DNA of 64,000 nucleotides, from the NCBI RefSeq assembly GCF_018199995.1, contig NZ_CP073579.1:1364001-1428000 (forward strand), in the 5' to 3' direction. The translations under genes were made by a program, and so were the position numbers. This document shows positions 27,052 to 37,146 of this stretch, piece after piece; positions within the stretch are counted from its first letter, which is position 1, and every line of letters begins with the position of its first letter. The stretch is from Photobacterium sp. GJ3. GTDB lineage: Bacteria > Pseudomonadota > Gammaproteobacteria > Enterobacterales > Vibrionaceae. Under the pieces are notes generated by a model. It had not been told where the DNA came from, did no database searches, and worked only from the letters and a program-made list of their open reading frames with translations.

Positions 27052-27572
27052 TGCAATTCAACAATTGACCTAAACTCTATGGCGGATCGCATTTCATCAG
27101 GGAAAATTTCGCAAACGCACAAGCTCAGCTCAATACGGATTCAAATTCTTTGTGATGAGGAGGCCCATTCATCAGCAGATCGGATCAGGCATTGGTATGC
27201 AAAAATCTCGTCGATCCTGCGCAAAAACTTACAGCTCAAAACAATCGGGCTCAAATTTATTCCACCATCTCAGAAATGTTGATAGATGTTTAAAAACAAC
27301 CAATTACCGTGATGTTGACTCATTTTCACAAAAATTTTAACCAGATCACACTTTGAACACTAATCAATTTATTGTTAATATCTTGCCGGTTTCGTGCAGG
27401 TAGAAAATGTTGAAACTCTGCCTGACAAAAGGTCAAGCTGCATAATTTTGCTTCATAAGCAGTCAACGATGCCGTCCGATTCATTGATCTGCATCAATTT
27501 TTGCTTTGACCAGCGCCATTACGATAGCGCCCCCTTAATCGGACATATTGCACCGTAAAGTTTGAAGGATTT
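27052..27572. other. intergenic region upstream of the BCCT gene
   Basis: AT-rich sequence without a supported gene. A 98-codon plus-strand frame at 26986-27282 has no ribosome site and overlaps the opposite gene. It must contain the BCCT promoter; no operator could be assigned with confidence. Confidence 0.4.
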
Positions 27573-29552
27573 ATGGAATTTAAGTCAGATTTAAATAAAC
27601 CGGTATTTTTTACCTCAGCAATTTTTATTGCTGTCTTGTCATTCATTGGCGTCGTGTGGCCACAAGCCATGGAAGCCTATTTCAAAAACATTCAAAGCTG
27701 GGTCATTACGCAAGCAAGCTGGATTTACATTCTGGCGGTTGCAATTTTTCTGATCTTCCTCATTCTCGTGATGTTCAGCCGCTTGGGTGATATCAAGTTG
27801 GGTCCGGATCACTCCGAACCGGACTACACCTATACTTCCTGGCTGGCCATGCTGTTCTCCGCAGGGATGGGCATTGGCCTGATGTTCTTTGGTGTCGCTG
27901 AGCCCGTGATGCACTTTACGTCACCGCCGGTGGGCGATCCACAAAGTGTCGAAGCGGCCCGGGAAGCGATGAAAATCACTTTCTTCCACTGGGGTTTGCA
28001 TGCCTGGGGCATTTACGCGCTGGTTGCACTGGCCATGGCTTACTTTGCCTATCGTCATAAGCTGCCTTTACTGCCGCGTTCAGCACTGTACCCGCTGATT
28101 GGTGACAAGATCTACGGCCCGATTGGCCATGTGATCGATATCTTTGCCGTGATTGGTACGCTGTTCGGTGTCGCCACCTCACTCGGTTTTGGTGTGGTTC
28201 AGGTGAATGCAGGTTTCAACTATCTGTTTGACCTGCCACAAACCACGGGCGTGCAGGTTGGATTGATTGCTGCCATTACCCTGATTGCAACCGCTTCGGT
28301 CGTGATGGGTCTGGACGGGGGCATCAAGCGCCTGTCGAACATCAACATGTTTCTGGCGGTATTGCTGCTGGCCGTCGTGATTATTGCCGGCCCGACCGCA
28401 TTGATCATGAAGTCTTTTGTTCAGAACACAGGCTCTTACCTGAGTGACATCGTGAACAAAACGTTCAACCTGTACGCCTACGAGCCCAAAGAAGACTGGA
28501 TCGGCGGCTGGACGCTGCTGTACTGGGGCTGGTGGGTTTCCTGGTCACCCTTTGTCGGAATGTTCATTGCCCGTATTTCACGCGGCCGGACCATCCGTGA
28601 ATTCCTGGTGGGTGTATTGCTGATCCCATCTTTGTTCGGTTTCCTGTGGTTCACTGCGTTCGGTAACACCGCGATTGACGCCATCATGAACCATGGCGCA
28701 GCCTATCTGAGCCAGGCGGTGAGCGAAAATGTGCCGGTTGCGTTGTTTAAGTTCTTCGAACATATGCCCATGTCATCCGTCTTGTCCGTCATTGGTGTGG
28801 CACTGGTCATCACTTTCTTTGTCAGCTCTTCAGACTCCGGCTCTCTGGTCATTGATACCCTGACATCGGGTGGTGCGGCTGAGCCACCAGTCTGGCAGCG
28901 TGTCTTCTGGGCCGTCATTGAAGGGATTGTGGCTGCAGCATTGCTGGCAGCTGGCGGCTTGTCTGCCTTGCAGACAATGACCATCGCCAGTGCGTTCCCA
29001 ATCATGATTCTGATGCTGCTGTTCTGCTACTGTCTGTTCAAAGCCCTGCGCAATGACTACATGCTGCAAAACAGTATTCAGAACCACAATACGACGCTGC
29101 AGTACACACAAACCAGTGTGAGCTGGAAAACCCGAATTTCTGCTTTGGTGAGTCATCCAAAACAGGAAGAAGCTGAAAAGTTCATCAAAACAACCGCCAT
29201 TCCAGCGCTGGAAACTTTGATGAATGAAATGGAAGCACAGGGACTGGCAGCGAAACTGCAGGTTCTGGATGATGAGTCCCGGGTTCGCCTGGTGGTTGAG
29301 AAAGAAGACGTTGAAGATTTTGCCTACGGCATTCGTCTGCGTCACTTCGCCCTGCCAGCTTACGCGAATGAATCTTACGATGACTACTATCGCGCGGAAG
29401 TTTTCCTGCTTCAGGGCGGCCAGCAATATGATGTGATGGGTTACACCAAAGACCAGATTATTGCGGATGCTGTGAGCCAGTATGAACGCCACATGCACTT
29501 CCTGCATCTGGCCACCTCGGAAAACATTCAGGAAGAGCCTGTCCTGTCTTAA
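27573..29552 (+). CDS. betT: BCCT-family choline/betaine transporter (BetT-like)
   Basis: Sodium- or proton-coupled uptake of choline or related quaternary ammonium osmolytes across the inner membrane. The 659 residues show twelve hydrophobic segments. BCCT hallmarks are present: GMGIGLMFFGVAEP in TM3, FFHWGLHAWGIYA, the signature WGWWVSWSPFVGMFIARISR, and SSSDSGS. A C-terminal cytoplasmic domain of about 150 residues (LETLMNEMEAQGLAAKLQV onward) matches BetT-type choline transporters. No betaine-synthesis genes are nearby, so the exact substrate is an inference. Confidence 0.93.
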   Translation: MEFKSDLNKPVFFTSAIFIAVLSFIGVVWPQAMEAYFKNIQSWVITQASWIYILAVAIFLIFLILVMFSRLGDIKLGPDHSEPDYTYTSWLAMLFSAGMGIGLMFFGVAEPVMHFTSPPVGDPQSVEAAREAMKITFFHWGLHAWGIYALVALAMAYFAYRHKLPLLPRSALYPLIGDKIYGPIGHVIDIFAVIGTLFGVATSLGFGVVQVNAGFNYLFDLPQTTGVQVGLIAAITLIATASVVMGLDGGIKRLSNINMFLAVLLLAVVIIAGPTALIMKSFVQNTGSYLSDIVNKTFNLYAYEPKEDWIGGWTLLYWGWWVSWSPFVGMFIARISRGRTIREFLVGVLLIPSLFGFLWFTAFGNTAIDAIMNHGAAYLSQAVSENVPVALFKFFEHMPMSSVLSVIGVALVITFFVSSSDSGSLVIDTLTSGGAAEPPVWQRVFWAVIEGIVAAALLAAGGLSALQTMTIASAFPIMILMLLFCYCLFKALRNDYMLQNSIQNHNTTLQYTQTSVSWKTRISALVSHPKQEEAEKFIKTTAIPALETLMNEMEAQGLAAKLQVLDDESRVRLVVEKEDVEDFAYGIRLRHFALPAYANESYDDYYRAEVFLLQGGQQYDVMGYTKDQIIADAVSQYERHMHFLHLATSENIQEEPVLS

Positions 29553-29577
29553 GGCCACCAGACTGCAGTAACTGCAT

Positions 29578-29609
29578 AAGCCAGCTTCATTACGAAGCTG
29601 GCTTTTTTA
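29578..29609 (+). terminator. rho-independent terminator of the BCCT gene
   Basis: AAGCCAGCTTC and GAAGCTGGCTT form an 11-bp stem with loop ATTAC, followed by a T-run. Confidence 0.92.
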
Positions 29610-29802
29610 TACCGGATAAGATCCTAGCCTCATGACAGCGATACACAAAGCACTGAACATTCATCATTTCGCCTTCTGAAGCAAAATAATTGCCTCGCCC
29701 TTGATTGTCGTCAATAAAACATCACTCTCCAGATCCCTGGAGATGTTCAAATGACATCATCTTGCTAGCATTGACATCCAGAACCACTTCCCTGGTGTGA
29801 TG

Positions 29803-31332
29803 ATGTCGTTGAATCTTGATCAAGCGCTGCTGAATATTGCATTAAATCTCAGTTCCAATCGTTCCCATGAACAACAGTATCAAACCATCATTGATACAAT
29901 TGAAAAAGTATTCCCTTCTGATGCCTGTTGTCTGTTTATCTTTGATGAAGAGGGTTTCCTGACGCCTGTGGCAGTGAGAGGCTTATCCGCTTCTGTCTTA
30001 GGAAGACGATATTTCCCGAAAGCGCACCCAAGGCTCCACGCGATGATTCAGAGCCATCAGCCTGTTCGTTTTGATGCTGATTGCCCGCTACCGGATCCTT
30101 TCGACGGTACTTTACTCACAGCAGATCAGTGTATCGACGTTCATGATTGCATGGGATTCAGCTTATATGTCGAAGATCAGCTGATAGGCGTACTAACGAT
30201 GGATGCACTCTCAGTGGGGGCCTTTGACAAAATAGATCCTGTTGCCATCAAAACTTTCGCAGCATTAACCGCCGCAACACTGCGTAATATCTCCCAGCTG
30301 AAAGCATTGAAAGCACAGAACCAAAAGCAGAAAAATGTCACTCAGACACTGATCCGGCAAGCACGCTCTCAGCACGGGGAAATCATAGGCCTCAGCCAGC
30401 CAATCAAACAGCTGCGCAGCAATATCGCCACGGTGGCTCAATCAGATTATGCCGTCTTGATCACAGGAGAAACCGGAACAGGCAAAGAGTTGGTTGCTCA
30501 TTCAGTTCATGCACAATCACATCGCAGCGACAAACCAATGATTTATGTGAACTGTGCTGCACTGCCAGAAGGCCTGGCGGAAAGTGAGCTGTTTGGTCAC
30601 GTCAAAGGTGCTTTTACCGGCGCAAACTGTCATCGGACGGGTAAGTTTGAACTGGCCGATGGGGGCACAATTTTCTTGGATGAAGTCGGTGAGTTACCCT
30701 TAATTTTACAGGCAAAACTACTGCGGGTTATCCAGCAAGGCGAGTTACAGCGGGTCGGCAGTGACCAACACTTGATCGTAAATGTTCGCATCATAGCTGC
30801 GACCAACCGACAGCTTGAAAAAGAGGTGGAAGATGGTACCTTCCGGGCAGACTTGTTTCATCGTTTGAATGTATTTCCCATCCACGTCCCGCCACTACGC
30901 ACCCGAGACGGCGATATTCCTGTGCTAGCCGGATATTTACTGGAAAAAGTGCGTCAACAGTTCAATACACCCAACCTCCATGTTCACCCCAAGGTACTGG
31001 CACAATTTGAATTTTTGCCCTGGTATGGCAACGTTCGTGAGTTAGAACACACACTCACACGGGCTGCTTTATACGCTATCCAGCAAGGTTCAGGCACCAT
31101 CATGCTCAATCACTTTGATGCAACTCTTACCTTGAACGATGTCAAAATCACATCACATCATCTACCGACCACAAGCCAACCGATGCGTGAACTGGTTGAG
31201 GACTATCAGAAGGATCTGATTGAGCACGCATTAAACAAAACGAACCGTGTCTGGGCAAAAGCTGCCGAGTTTTTACAGATGGATCGGGGAAACCTCTATC
31301 GTATGGGTAGAAAACTTGGAATTACTCGATAG
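29803..31332 (+). CDS. norR: nitric-oxide-sensing sigma54 activator NorR
   Basis: Bacterial enhancer-binding protein that senses NO through a mononuclear iron in its GAF domain and activates sigma54 promoters. The 509-residue protein has the N-terminal GAF with the NorR-specific segments VLGRRYFPKAHPRL, FDADCPLPDPFDG and HDCMGF. The AAA+ domain has Walker A GETGTGKE, GAFTGA in the sigma54-contact loop, and Walker B GGTIFLDEVGE. The C-terminal Fis-type helix-turn-helix is NRVWAKAAEFLQMDRGNLYR. The start is set at ATG 29803 by alignment with the E. coli N-terminus (MSxxxD); in-frame GTG and ATG codons lie just upstream. Its target is almost certainly the adjacent hcp-hcr operon. Confidence 0.93.
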   Translation: MSLNLDQALLNIALNLSSNRSHEQQYQTIIDTIEKVFPSDACCLFIFDEEGFLTPVAVRGLSASVLGRRYFPKAHPRLHAMIQSHQPVRFDADCPLPDPFDGTLLTADQCIDVHDCMGFSLYVEDQLIGVLTMDALSVGAFDKIDPVAIKTFAALTAATLRNISQLKALKAQNQKQKNVTQTLIRQARSQHGEIIGLSQPIKQLRSNIATVAQSDYAVLITGETGTGKELVAHSVHAQSHRSDKPMIYVNCAALPEGLAESELFGHVKGAFTGANCHRTGKFELADGGTIFLDEVGELPLILQAKLLRVIQQGELQRVGSDQHLIVNVRIIAATNRQLEKEVEDGTFRADLFHRLNVFPIHVPPLRTRDGDIPVLAGYLLEKVRQQFNTPNLHVHPKVLAQFEFLPWYGNVRELEHTLTRAALYAIQQGSGTIMLNHFDATLTLNDVKITSHHLPTTSQPMRELVEDYQKDLIEHALNKTNRVWAKAAEFLQMDRGNLYRMGRKLGITR

Positions 31333-31342
31333 TAACCGAGCC

Positions 31343-31371
31343 AGCTTCGATGTCATTCAGACATCGAAGCT
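31343..31371. repeat. perfect 12-bp inverted repeat after norR
   Basis: AGCTTCGATGTC and GACATCGAAGCT flank the loop ATTCA. The hairpin should end the norR transcript, although no T-run follows on the plus strand. Confidence 0.6.
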
Positions 31372-31388
31372 GTTGTGATTATCACAAC
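31372..31388. promoter_or_regulatory. palindromic operator upstream of hcp (NorR or HcpR/CRP-FNR type)
   Basis: GTTGTGATTATCACAAC is a perfect 17-bp palindrome about 52 bases upstream of the sigma54 promoter. It contains the GT-N7-AC core of NorR sites and also a TTGTGA..TCACAA pattern bound by CRP/FNR-family regulators. Distance to the -24/-12 element suits an enhancer. Confidence 0.6.
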
Positions 31389-31439
31389 ATCTAACTTTCA
31401 AAAACCAACAAAAAAGCTATAAAATCAATATATTATGAT

Positions 31440-31456
31440 ATGGCACACATCGTGCA
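31440..31456 (+). promoter_or_regulatory. sigma54 promoter of hcp-hcr
   Basis: TGGCACACATCGTGCA begins at 31441. The GG and GC elements are ten bases apart and TGGCAC matches the consensus exactly. Transcription should start near 31466, about 40 bases before the hcp start codon. Confidence 0.78.
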
Positions 31457-31507
31457 GTCTGGTGAGATGCAAAACCAAATCTGGTTAAAATCACTGGAGA
31501 ACCCAAT

Positions 31508-33169
31508 ATGTTCTGTATTCAATGCGAGCAGACACTTCAAACCCCTGCGATCAAAGGCTGTTCATTTGCAAAAGGGATGTGCGGTAAAACGGCCGAAGTC
31601 TCTGATCTGCAAGATGTACTGGTCTACACACTGCAAGGCGTTTCTTTTTGGGCAACAAAAGCGCTCGAATTTGGCATCATGGATCATGAAATCAATCAAT
31701 GGGCACCCAAAGCATTCTTCTCGACACTGACCAACGTTAACTTCGACCCGGCTCGTATTCTGGAACTGACATCCCAAGCCGAATCCTACAAATTACGCCT
31801 GAAAACAAAAGTCACCGCGGCAGCGGCATTGGCCAACCAGCCCATTTCTGAACTGCCTGCCGTCGCAACCTTCGAGCTACCGCAAACAGCCGAAGACATC
31901 GTTGCATTCGCGCCTCAGGTTGCGGTTAACCGCGGTAAAGATAAGCTGCATGAAGATGTCATCGGTCTTCGCCTGTTATGTCTGTATGGCCTGAAAGGCG
32001 CTGCCGCTTACATGGAGCACGCCCGCGTCCTTGAGCAGACCAGCAATGACATTTACGCCGAATATCATGACATCATGGCCTGGCTGGGCACGGATCCAGA
32101 CGACTTGAATGCTCTACTGGAGTGTTCCATGCGTATTGGCCTCATGAACTACAAAGTTATGGAGATGCTTGACCGCGGCGAGACATCCGCGTTCGGGCAC
32201 CCGGAGCCAAGCACTGTGAACGTCAAACCCGTCAAAGGAAAATGCATTCTGGTCTCCGGTCATGACTTACATGACCTTGAAAAAATTCTGCAGCAAACCG
32301 AAGGCAAAGGCATCAAGGTATACACTAATGGTGAGATGCTCCCCGCGCACGGCTATCCGGAGCTGAAAAAATACGCCCATCTGGTTGGTAACTACGGCAG
32401 CGCCTGGCAGAACCAGCAGAAAGAGTTCGCCAACTTCCCCGGCGCGATTGTGATGACTTCAAACTGCCTGCTCAATCCCAATCTGGGCCAGTATGCAGAC
32501 CGTCTTTTCACACGCAGTATCGTGGGCTGGCCAGGCGTCGCCCACATTGAAGGGGATGACTTCAGTCAGGTGATTGAATGCGCACTGGCTCTGCCGGGCT
32601 TTCAGCATGATGAAATCGAGCATCATATTACCGTGGGTTTTGGTCGCAATGCGTTGATGAATGCTGCACCGGCTGTGATCGATCAAGTCAAACAAGGCAA
32701 CATCAGACATTTCTTCCTCGTGGGTGGCTGTGACGGCGACAAAACGGAACGCAGTTATTACACCGATTTCACAGCAGAAGCACCGGAAGACACCCTGATC
32801 CTGACGCTGGCCTGCGGCAAGTTCCGTTTCAACAAAAACACCTTCGGTGAAATCAACGGCATTCCCCGTTTATTGGATGTTGGCCAGTGCAACGATGCCT
32901 ACTCAGCAATCCAGCTCGCCTTGGCTCTGGCAAGTGAATTCGACTGCGGGATCAATGATCTGCCGCTGACTCTGGTGCTTTCGTGGTTTGAGCAAAAGGC
33001 AATTGTTGTCCTGTTAACACTATTCGCACTCGGTGTGAAAGGTATTTATACCGGCCCGACCGCACCTGCATTTCTGACGCCGAACCTGATTGCAATGCTG
33101 CAAGAGAAATTTGATATGCGCAGCATTGGCAATGTTCAGGAAGATCTGAAAACAATTCTGGCCGCGTAA
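31508..33169 (+). CDS. hcp: hybrid cluster protein (hydroxylamine / NO reductase)
   Basis: Cytoplasmic Fe-S protein with a 4Fe-2S-2O hybrid cluster that reduces NO to N2O (and hydroxylamine in vitro), protecting against nitrosative stress. The 553 residues have the N-terminal cluster motif C-x2-C-x11-C-x6-C (MFCIQCEQ..GCSFAKGMCGKTAE), the arrangement of enterobacterial Hcp. Downstream are the hybrid-cluster ligands in SGHDLHDLE, NGEMLPAHGYP, TSNCLLNP, VGGCDGDKTERSYYTDF, LACGKFRFN and DVGQCNDAYSA. It is expressed from a sigma54 promoter under probable NorR control and forms an operon with its reductase Hcr. Confidence 0.97.
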   Translation: MFCIQCEQTLQTPAIKGCSFAKGMCGKTAEVSDLQDVLVYTLQGVSFWATKALEFGIMDHEINQWAPKAFFSTLTNVNFDPARILELTSQAESYKLRLKTKVTAAAALANQPISELPAVATFELPQTAEDIVAFAPQVAVNRGKDKLHEDVIGLRLLCLYGLKGAAAYMEHARVLEQTSNDIYAEYHDIMAWLGTDPDDLNALLECSMRIGLMNYKVMEMLDRGETSAFGHPEPSTVNVKPVKGKCILVSGHDLHDLEKILQQTEGKGIKVYTNGEMLPAHGYPELKKYAHLVGNYGSAWQNQQKEFANFPGAIVMTSNCLLNPNLGQYADRLFTRSIVGWPGVAHIEGDDFSQVIECALALPGFQHDEIEHHITVGFGRNALMNAAPAVIDQVKQGNIRHFFLVGGCDGDKTERSYYTDFTAEAPEDTLILTLACGKFRFNKNTFGEINGIPRLLDVGQCNDAYSAIQLALALASEFDCGINDLPLTLVLSWFEQKAIVVLLTLFALGVKGIYTGPTAPAFLTPNLIAMLQEKFDMRSIGNVQEDLKTILAA

Positions 33170-33183
33170 TACAAGTCGACTTC

Positions 33184-33210
33184 AATAAGCCCCAACTCAG
33201 GGGCTTTATC
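33184..33210 (+). terminator. intercistronic hairpin between hcp and hcr
   Basis: TAAGCCCC and GGGGCTTTA form a stem around AACTCA, with only a short T stretch. It may act as a partial terminator or mRNA processing site, lowering hcr relative to hcp. Confidence 0.45.
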
Positions 33211-33231
33211 AACCACAACCAAGAGATGATT

Positions 33232-34275
33232 ATGTTTTTTGAATGGCAAGCGAATCAGGCTGTAACACTCCGCTGTGTTGGCAAATATGCGGAAACTCAA
33301 GATGCTGTCACTATCAGGCTGTCTGAACTCAGTGAGTCACTGCTATTTCAATTCAAACCGGGACAGTTTGTTAATCTGGGCGTCGAAATTGCGGGAAAAA
33401 TGGCGTTTCGGGCTTATTCAATCAGCTCTGCTGTCGAAGATGAACACCTTCAATTCACCATTAAGCGTGTGGCAGGGGGCAAGGTCTCTAACTACATTAT
33501 CGATTCCTTATTACCGGGAGACACAGTTCAGGCCCTGCCTCCAGCGGGTGACTTTAACTGTATCGATCATCCGCCACAAACAATCAACGGACACGCAAAA
33601 GCACTGCTCATCAGTGCTGGCTGCGGAGTGACTCCTGTCTTCTCCATGGCAACATCCTGGTTAAATAACCGGGAGAATGTGGATATCGCATTTCTGCATA
33701 TTGCCCGTAGCCCGGAAGAAACCATTTATTTTGATCAGCTGGAAACGCTGGATGCCATCTATCCAAACTTTCATCTTGAGCTCTTGCTCAAAAACAATCA
33801 GGGCACCTCTCATCCACAAGGTCGCCTGAACGCGGACTGGATAACTCAACTTGTACCGGATTTTAAAGAACGTACTATCTATTTATGTGGCCCGGATCAA
33901 TTCATGCTTGATACTCAGCAATATTTAAAACAACTTGATTTCAATATGAATCAGTTTCATCAGGAGAGCTTTACCCCGACACCCCGGGAAGATGTTCAAC
34001 TGTCTGATGAACATGTAATGGTGACTGTGCCAGACTTTTCTCAAAGTATTCAGGCGAACAAAGGACAGGTTCTGGCAGATGTTCTGGAAGATGCGGGTTT
34101 GCCGCTGATCGTGGCATGTCGAAGCGGCATTTGCGGCTCATGTAAATGTAAGGTGCGAGCAGGCAGTGTGTCGTCCACCAGCCAGGAAACGCTCACACCT
34201 GAAGAAATAGAGCAAGGTTATGTACTGGCCTGTTCTTCAACCATTCAATCAGATTTAGAGGTAAACATTGGCTGA
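33232..34275 (+). CDS. hcr: NADH oxidoreductase Hcr, electron donor of Hcp
   Basis: Flavoprotein passing electrons from NADH to the hybrid cluster protein. The 347 residues are ordered as an FAD-binding ferredoxin-reductase domain (RAYSISSA), an NAD-binding domain (LLISAGCGVTPVFSM and YLCGPDQFM) and a C-terminal plant-type [2Fe-2S] ferredoxin domain (CRSGICGSCKCK..LACSS). The ATG at 33232 has AAGAG six bases upstream; the ATG at 33226 abuts that site and is less likely. It follows hcp by 62 bases. Confidence 0.94.
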   Translation: MFFEWQANQAVTLRCVGKYAETQDAVTIRLSELSESLLFQFKPGQFVNLGVEIAGKMAFRAYSISSAVEDEHLQFTIKRVAGGKVSNYIIDSLLPGDTVQALPPAGDFNCIDHPPQTINGHAKALLISAGCGVTPVFSMATSWLNNRENVDIAFLHIARSPEETIYFDQLETLDAIYPNFHLELLLKNNQGTSHPQGRLNADWITQLVPDFKERTIYLCGPDQFMLDTQQYLKQLDFNMNQFHQESFTPTPREDVQLSDEHVMVTVPDFSQSIQANKGQVLADVLEDAGLPLIVACRSGICGSCKCKVRAGSVSSTSQETLTPEEIEQGYVLACSSTIQSDLEVNIG

Positions 34276-34289
34276 AAGCGTTCAGCCAA
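34268..34289. terminator. terminator-like hairpin overlapping the hcr stop codon
   Basis: TTGGCTGAA and TTCAGCCAA pair around AGCG between the convergent hcr and VOC genes. T-runs are weak. Confidence 0.45.
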
Positions 34290-34300
34290 CTAAAATCTGT

Positions 34301-34819
<519 letters not shown>

Positions 34820-34915
34820 GATGAACCCTCTTTTTGTTCAGGGCTCCACTTTAATTCGCTAAAATGAGCATTAAAAATTATCATTTATTCTCATTACCAT
34901 TACATAATGTTATCC

Positions 34916-35800
34916 ATGAAACTCAACAGACAATGGCTTCATACGTTTTCGACACTGGTCGATGTCGGTCAGTTTACTGAAACCGCTGCCCGGCTCCACA
35001 TGACACAGCCTGGGGTCAGCCAGCATATCCGCAAACTGGAAGCGCAATTGGGTCAACCACTGCTGACACGTATCGGGAAAAAATTTGAGTTAACCCGTGC
35101 AGGCACTGTGCTTTACCAGCATTGTCAGTCACTGATGGCCCAGGAACAGCATTTGGCTTCCGCATTGTTACTGGACAATCCTGAAACCGGACCATGTCGC
35201 TTTGCGATGTCCGGGACGCTGGCGAATCAGCTCTATCCCCTATTTCTTCAACGACAACTGGCCCATCCGGGGCTGACCATTGCTGTTGAATCCGCGCCGG
35301 ATCAACGTGTCCTTCACTTGCTGGAACAAGATGAAGTCGAATTAGGCATCATGACGGAACCGCCGGCTCAGGCTCGTTTTGAATCAGAACGCATCGGTGA
35401 AGAAACGCTGTGTCTTGTATTTTCGGCATCTGTACCGAAAGAAACGCTGTCGGAGACGTTACTCAGCGAAACTGGTTTCATCGATCACCCCAATGCCCGC
35501 CGCAATCTTGATAGCGTCCTGCCTGATCTGCCTTTTCCTATACAACCCGAAACATTACCGGTGCACGGCTATATCAATCAGCTCAGCCAGATTCTGTTAC
35601 CGGTTTCTCTCGGACTGGGATTTACTGTCTTGCCTGAGCGCACGATTCAGGAATCTCCTTACAATCAACAACTGCGAATCCTGCACCGCTGTGTGAACGT
35701 CCGCGAATCACTCTACCTTGTTCGTAAACGTCATCGGGAACTGCCGTCCCGTTATGTCTGGTTCATGGATTGTATCCGGCAGGCGATGCAGTTGGGTTAA
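34916..35800 (+). CDS. LysR-family transcriptional regulator
   Basis: DNA-binding regulator of about 294 residues. The winged helix-turn-helix covers residues 3-62 (WLHTFSTLVDVGQFTETAAR and QPGVSQHIRKLEAQLGQPLL). An effector-binding domain follows with VELGIMTEPP and a hinge near residue 90. An ATG at 34907 is also possible; 34916 fits the usual family N-terminus, and neither has a good ribosome site. It is divergent from the VOC gene, and inverted AATGAG/CTCATT segments in the gap (34863-34894) could be part of its operator. Confidence 0.88.
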   Translation: MKLNRQWLHTFSTLVDVGQFTETAARLHMTQPGVSQHIRKLEAQLGQPLLTRIGKKFELTRAGTVLYQHCQSLMAQEQHLASALLLDNPETGPCRFAMSGTLANQLYPLFLQRQLAHPGLTIAVESAPDQRVLHLLEQDEVELGIMTEPPAQARFESERIGEETLCLVFSASVPKETLSETLLSETGFIDHPNARRNLDSVLPDLPFPIQPETLPVHGYINQLSQILLPVSLGLGFTVLPERTIQESPYNQQLRILHRCVNVRESLYLVRKRHRELPSRYVWFMDCIRQAMQLG

Positions 35801-35918
35801 TCGGAAACGCACAAATCCGGAATTCACACTTACACAACAAAGCGCATATTCGCACCTATACTCCAACCAAAGATAATGCTCATCGACAGGACGTACAATC
35901 TCGGCAGGAGGCACTCCT

Positions 35919-37007
35919 ATGCAGCAATCCAACACCATACACGCTCTGACACAGCTGACCTTTTTATTCATCCTGTTTTTCTGCAGTTCGCAAGCGCAGG
36001 GGACGACGGTCCCATTACCCGCGTTGAACGCCAGGGCCGATCAAACCTCAATATCCGGCCTCTCGTCCGGTGGGTTCATGGCAGCTCAGTTCCACGTTGC
36101 ATATTCTGAATCCCTGATGGGCGTTGGCATTGTCGCCGGGGGACCCTGGAATTGCGCCGGGAATAATCCATTTGTCAATCCGCTGGTCAATGCCACGACA
36201 ACCTGTATGAATCCCTGCGCAAATACCTTGGGTGTCTGCCCCTCAACCCTGTTTCCCAACAGCGGTTATCTTTCTGAACTAGCGAGAGTGACCGCCAGAA
36301 ACGGTCGGATTGACAATCCGGACAACCTGAAAGACGACCAAATTTATCTGTTCTCCGGGCGTCTGGATGAAACCGTCGTCACCGGCGTCGTTGATACCGC
36401 GACAACGTTTTATCGGAAGCTGGATGTGCCGGATGCACAAATCCATTACGACAAAAGCTTAGATGCCGGCCACGCATTTATTACCGATGATCCAGCTGAT
36501 ACCGCCTGTGATATCACCCAGTCACCTTATATCAATCACTGCGAACACCACCAGGCACAACGTATCCTCGAACATATCTACGGCCCATTGAAACCAGAAG
36601 CGAACAGCCTGAGCGGGGAGTTGCTGGCTTTTGATCAGGGTGAATTTTTCAGCTCGTCGCTCTCCAGTATGGATGACACGGCTTATGTGTATATTCCCAA
36701 AGGCTGCCGCAGCGAATCCTGCAAAATTCACGTTGCCGTGCATGGCTGCCGTCAGGGGATATCCGTTATCGGCACCACTTTTGTGACAGAAACCGGTTAT
36801 CTTGAAATTGCAGACACCAACAACATCATCGTGCTGTTTCCGCAGGTGAAGAAGTCCGAATTTGTACCTTACAACCCGCGGGGTTGCTGGGATTTTTGGG
36901 GCTATGGCAGCATGGGGCAACCGCCCTTCAACTACCACACCAAAGATGCCCCGCAAATGCAGGCCATTCAGCGCATGATTTCACGCTTAACCCGTGCTGC
37001 AATTTAA
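35919..37007 (+). CDS. secreted poly(3-hydroxybutyrate) depolymerase-like esterase
   Basis: Exported alpha/beta hydrolase of 362 residues. A signal peptide (about residues 1-27, ending SSQAQG) is followed by a lipase-box-like nucleophile motif SGLSSGGFMAAQFH. Many cysteines suggest disulfides and an extracellular location. A later DAGHAF supplies a candidate catalytic histidine. The C-terminal half has a second esterase-like stretch (YIPKGCRSESCKIHVAVHGC) resembling polyhydroxyalkanoate depolymerases. AGGAGG precedes the ATG. Substrate specificity for PHB is inferred from family resemblance. Confidence 0.8.
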   Translation: MQQSNTIHALTQLTFLFILFFCSSQAQGTTVPLPALNARADQTSISGLSSGGFMAAQFHVAYSESLMGVGIVAGGPWNCAGNNPFVNPLVNATTTCMNPCANTLGVCPSTLFPNSGYLSELARVTARNGRIDNPDNLKDDQIYLFSGRLDETVVTGVVDTATTFYRKLDVPDAQIHYDKSLDAGHAFITDDPADTACDITQSPYINHCEHHQAQRILEHIYGPLKPEANSLSGELLAFDQGEFFSSSLSSMDDTAYVYIPKGCRSESCKIHVAVHGCRQGISVIGTTFVTETGYLEIADTNNIIVLFPQVKKSEFVPYNPRGCWDFWGYGSMGQPPFNYHTKDAPQMQAIQRMISRLTRAAI

Positions 37008-37146
37008 TGGCCCATGGCCGCCCCCGGAATCATAATTCGATCCTGAACAGGGTTGGGTATTTTCAACACGCCGTCCATACTGAATCCATCCTGTGCCGAC
37101 CGTTGTCTGCGGTCGGTGCGGTCTCAACCTGTGATGGAGAAGTCAT

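Noticed and set aside
26986..27282. 98-codon plus-strand frame upstream of the BCCT gene
   Set aside because: Overlaps the opposite-strand gene start, lacks a ribosome site and shows no protein-like pattern.
34860..34900. Possible Fur box in the VOC/LysR gap
   Set aside because: AT-rich sequence with only loose similarity to the GATAAT repeats; neither neighbour is an iron gene.
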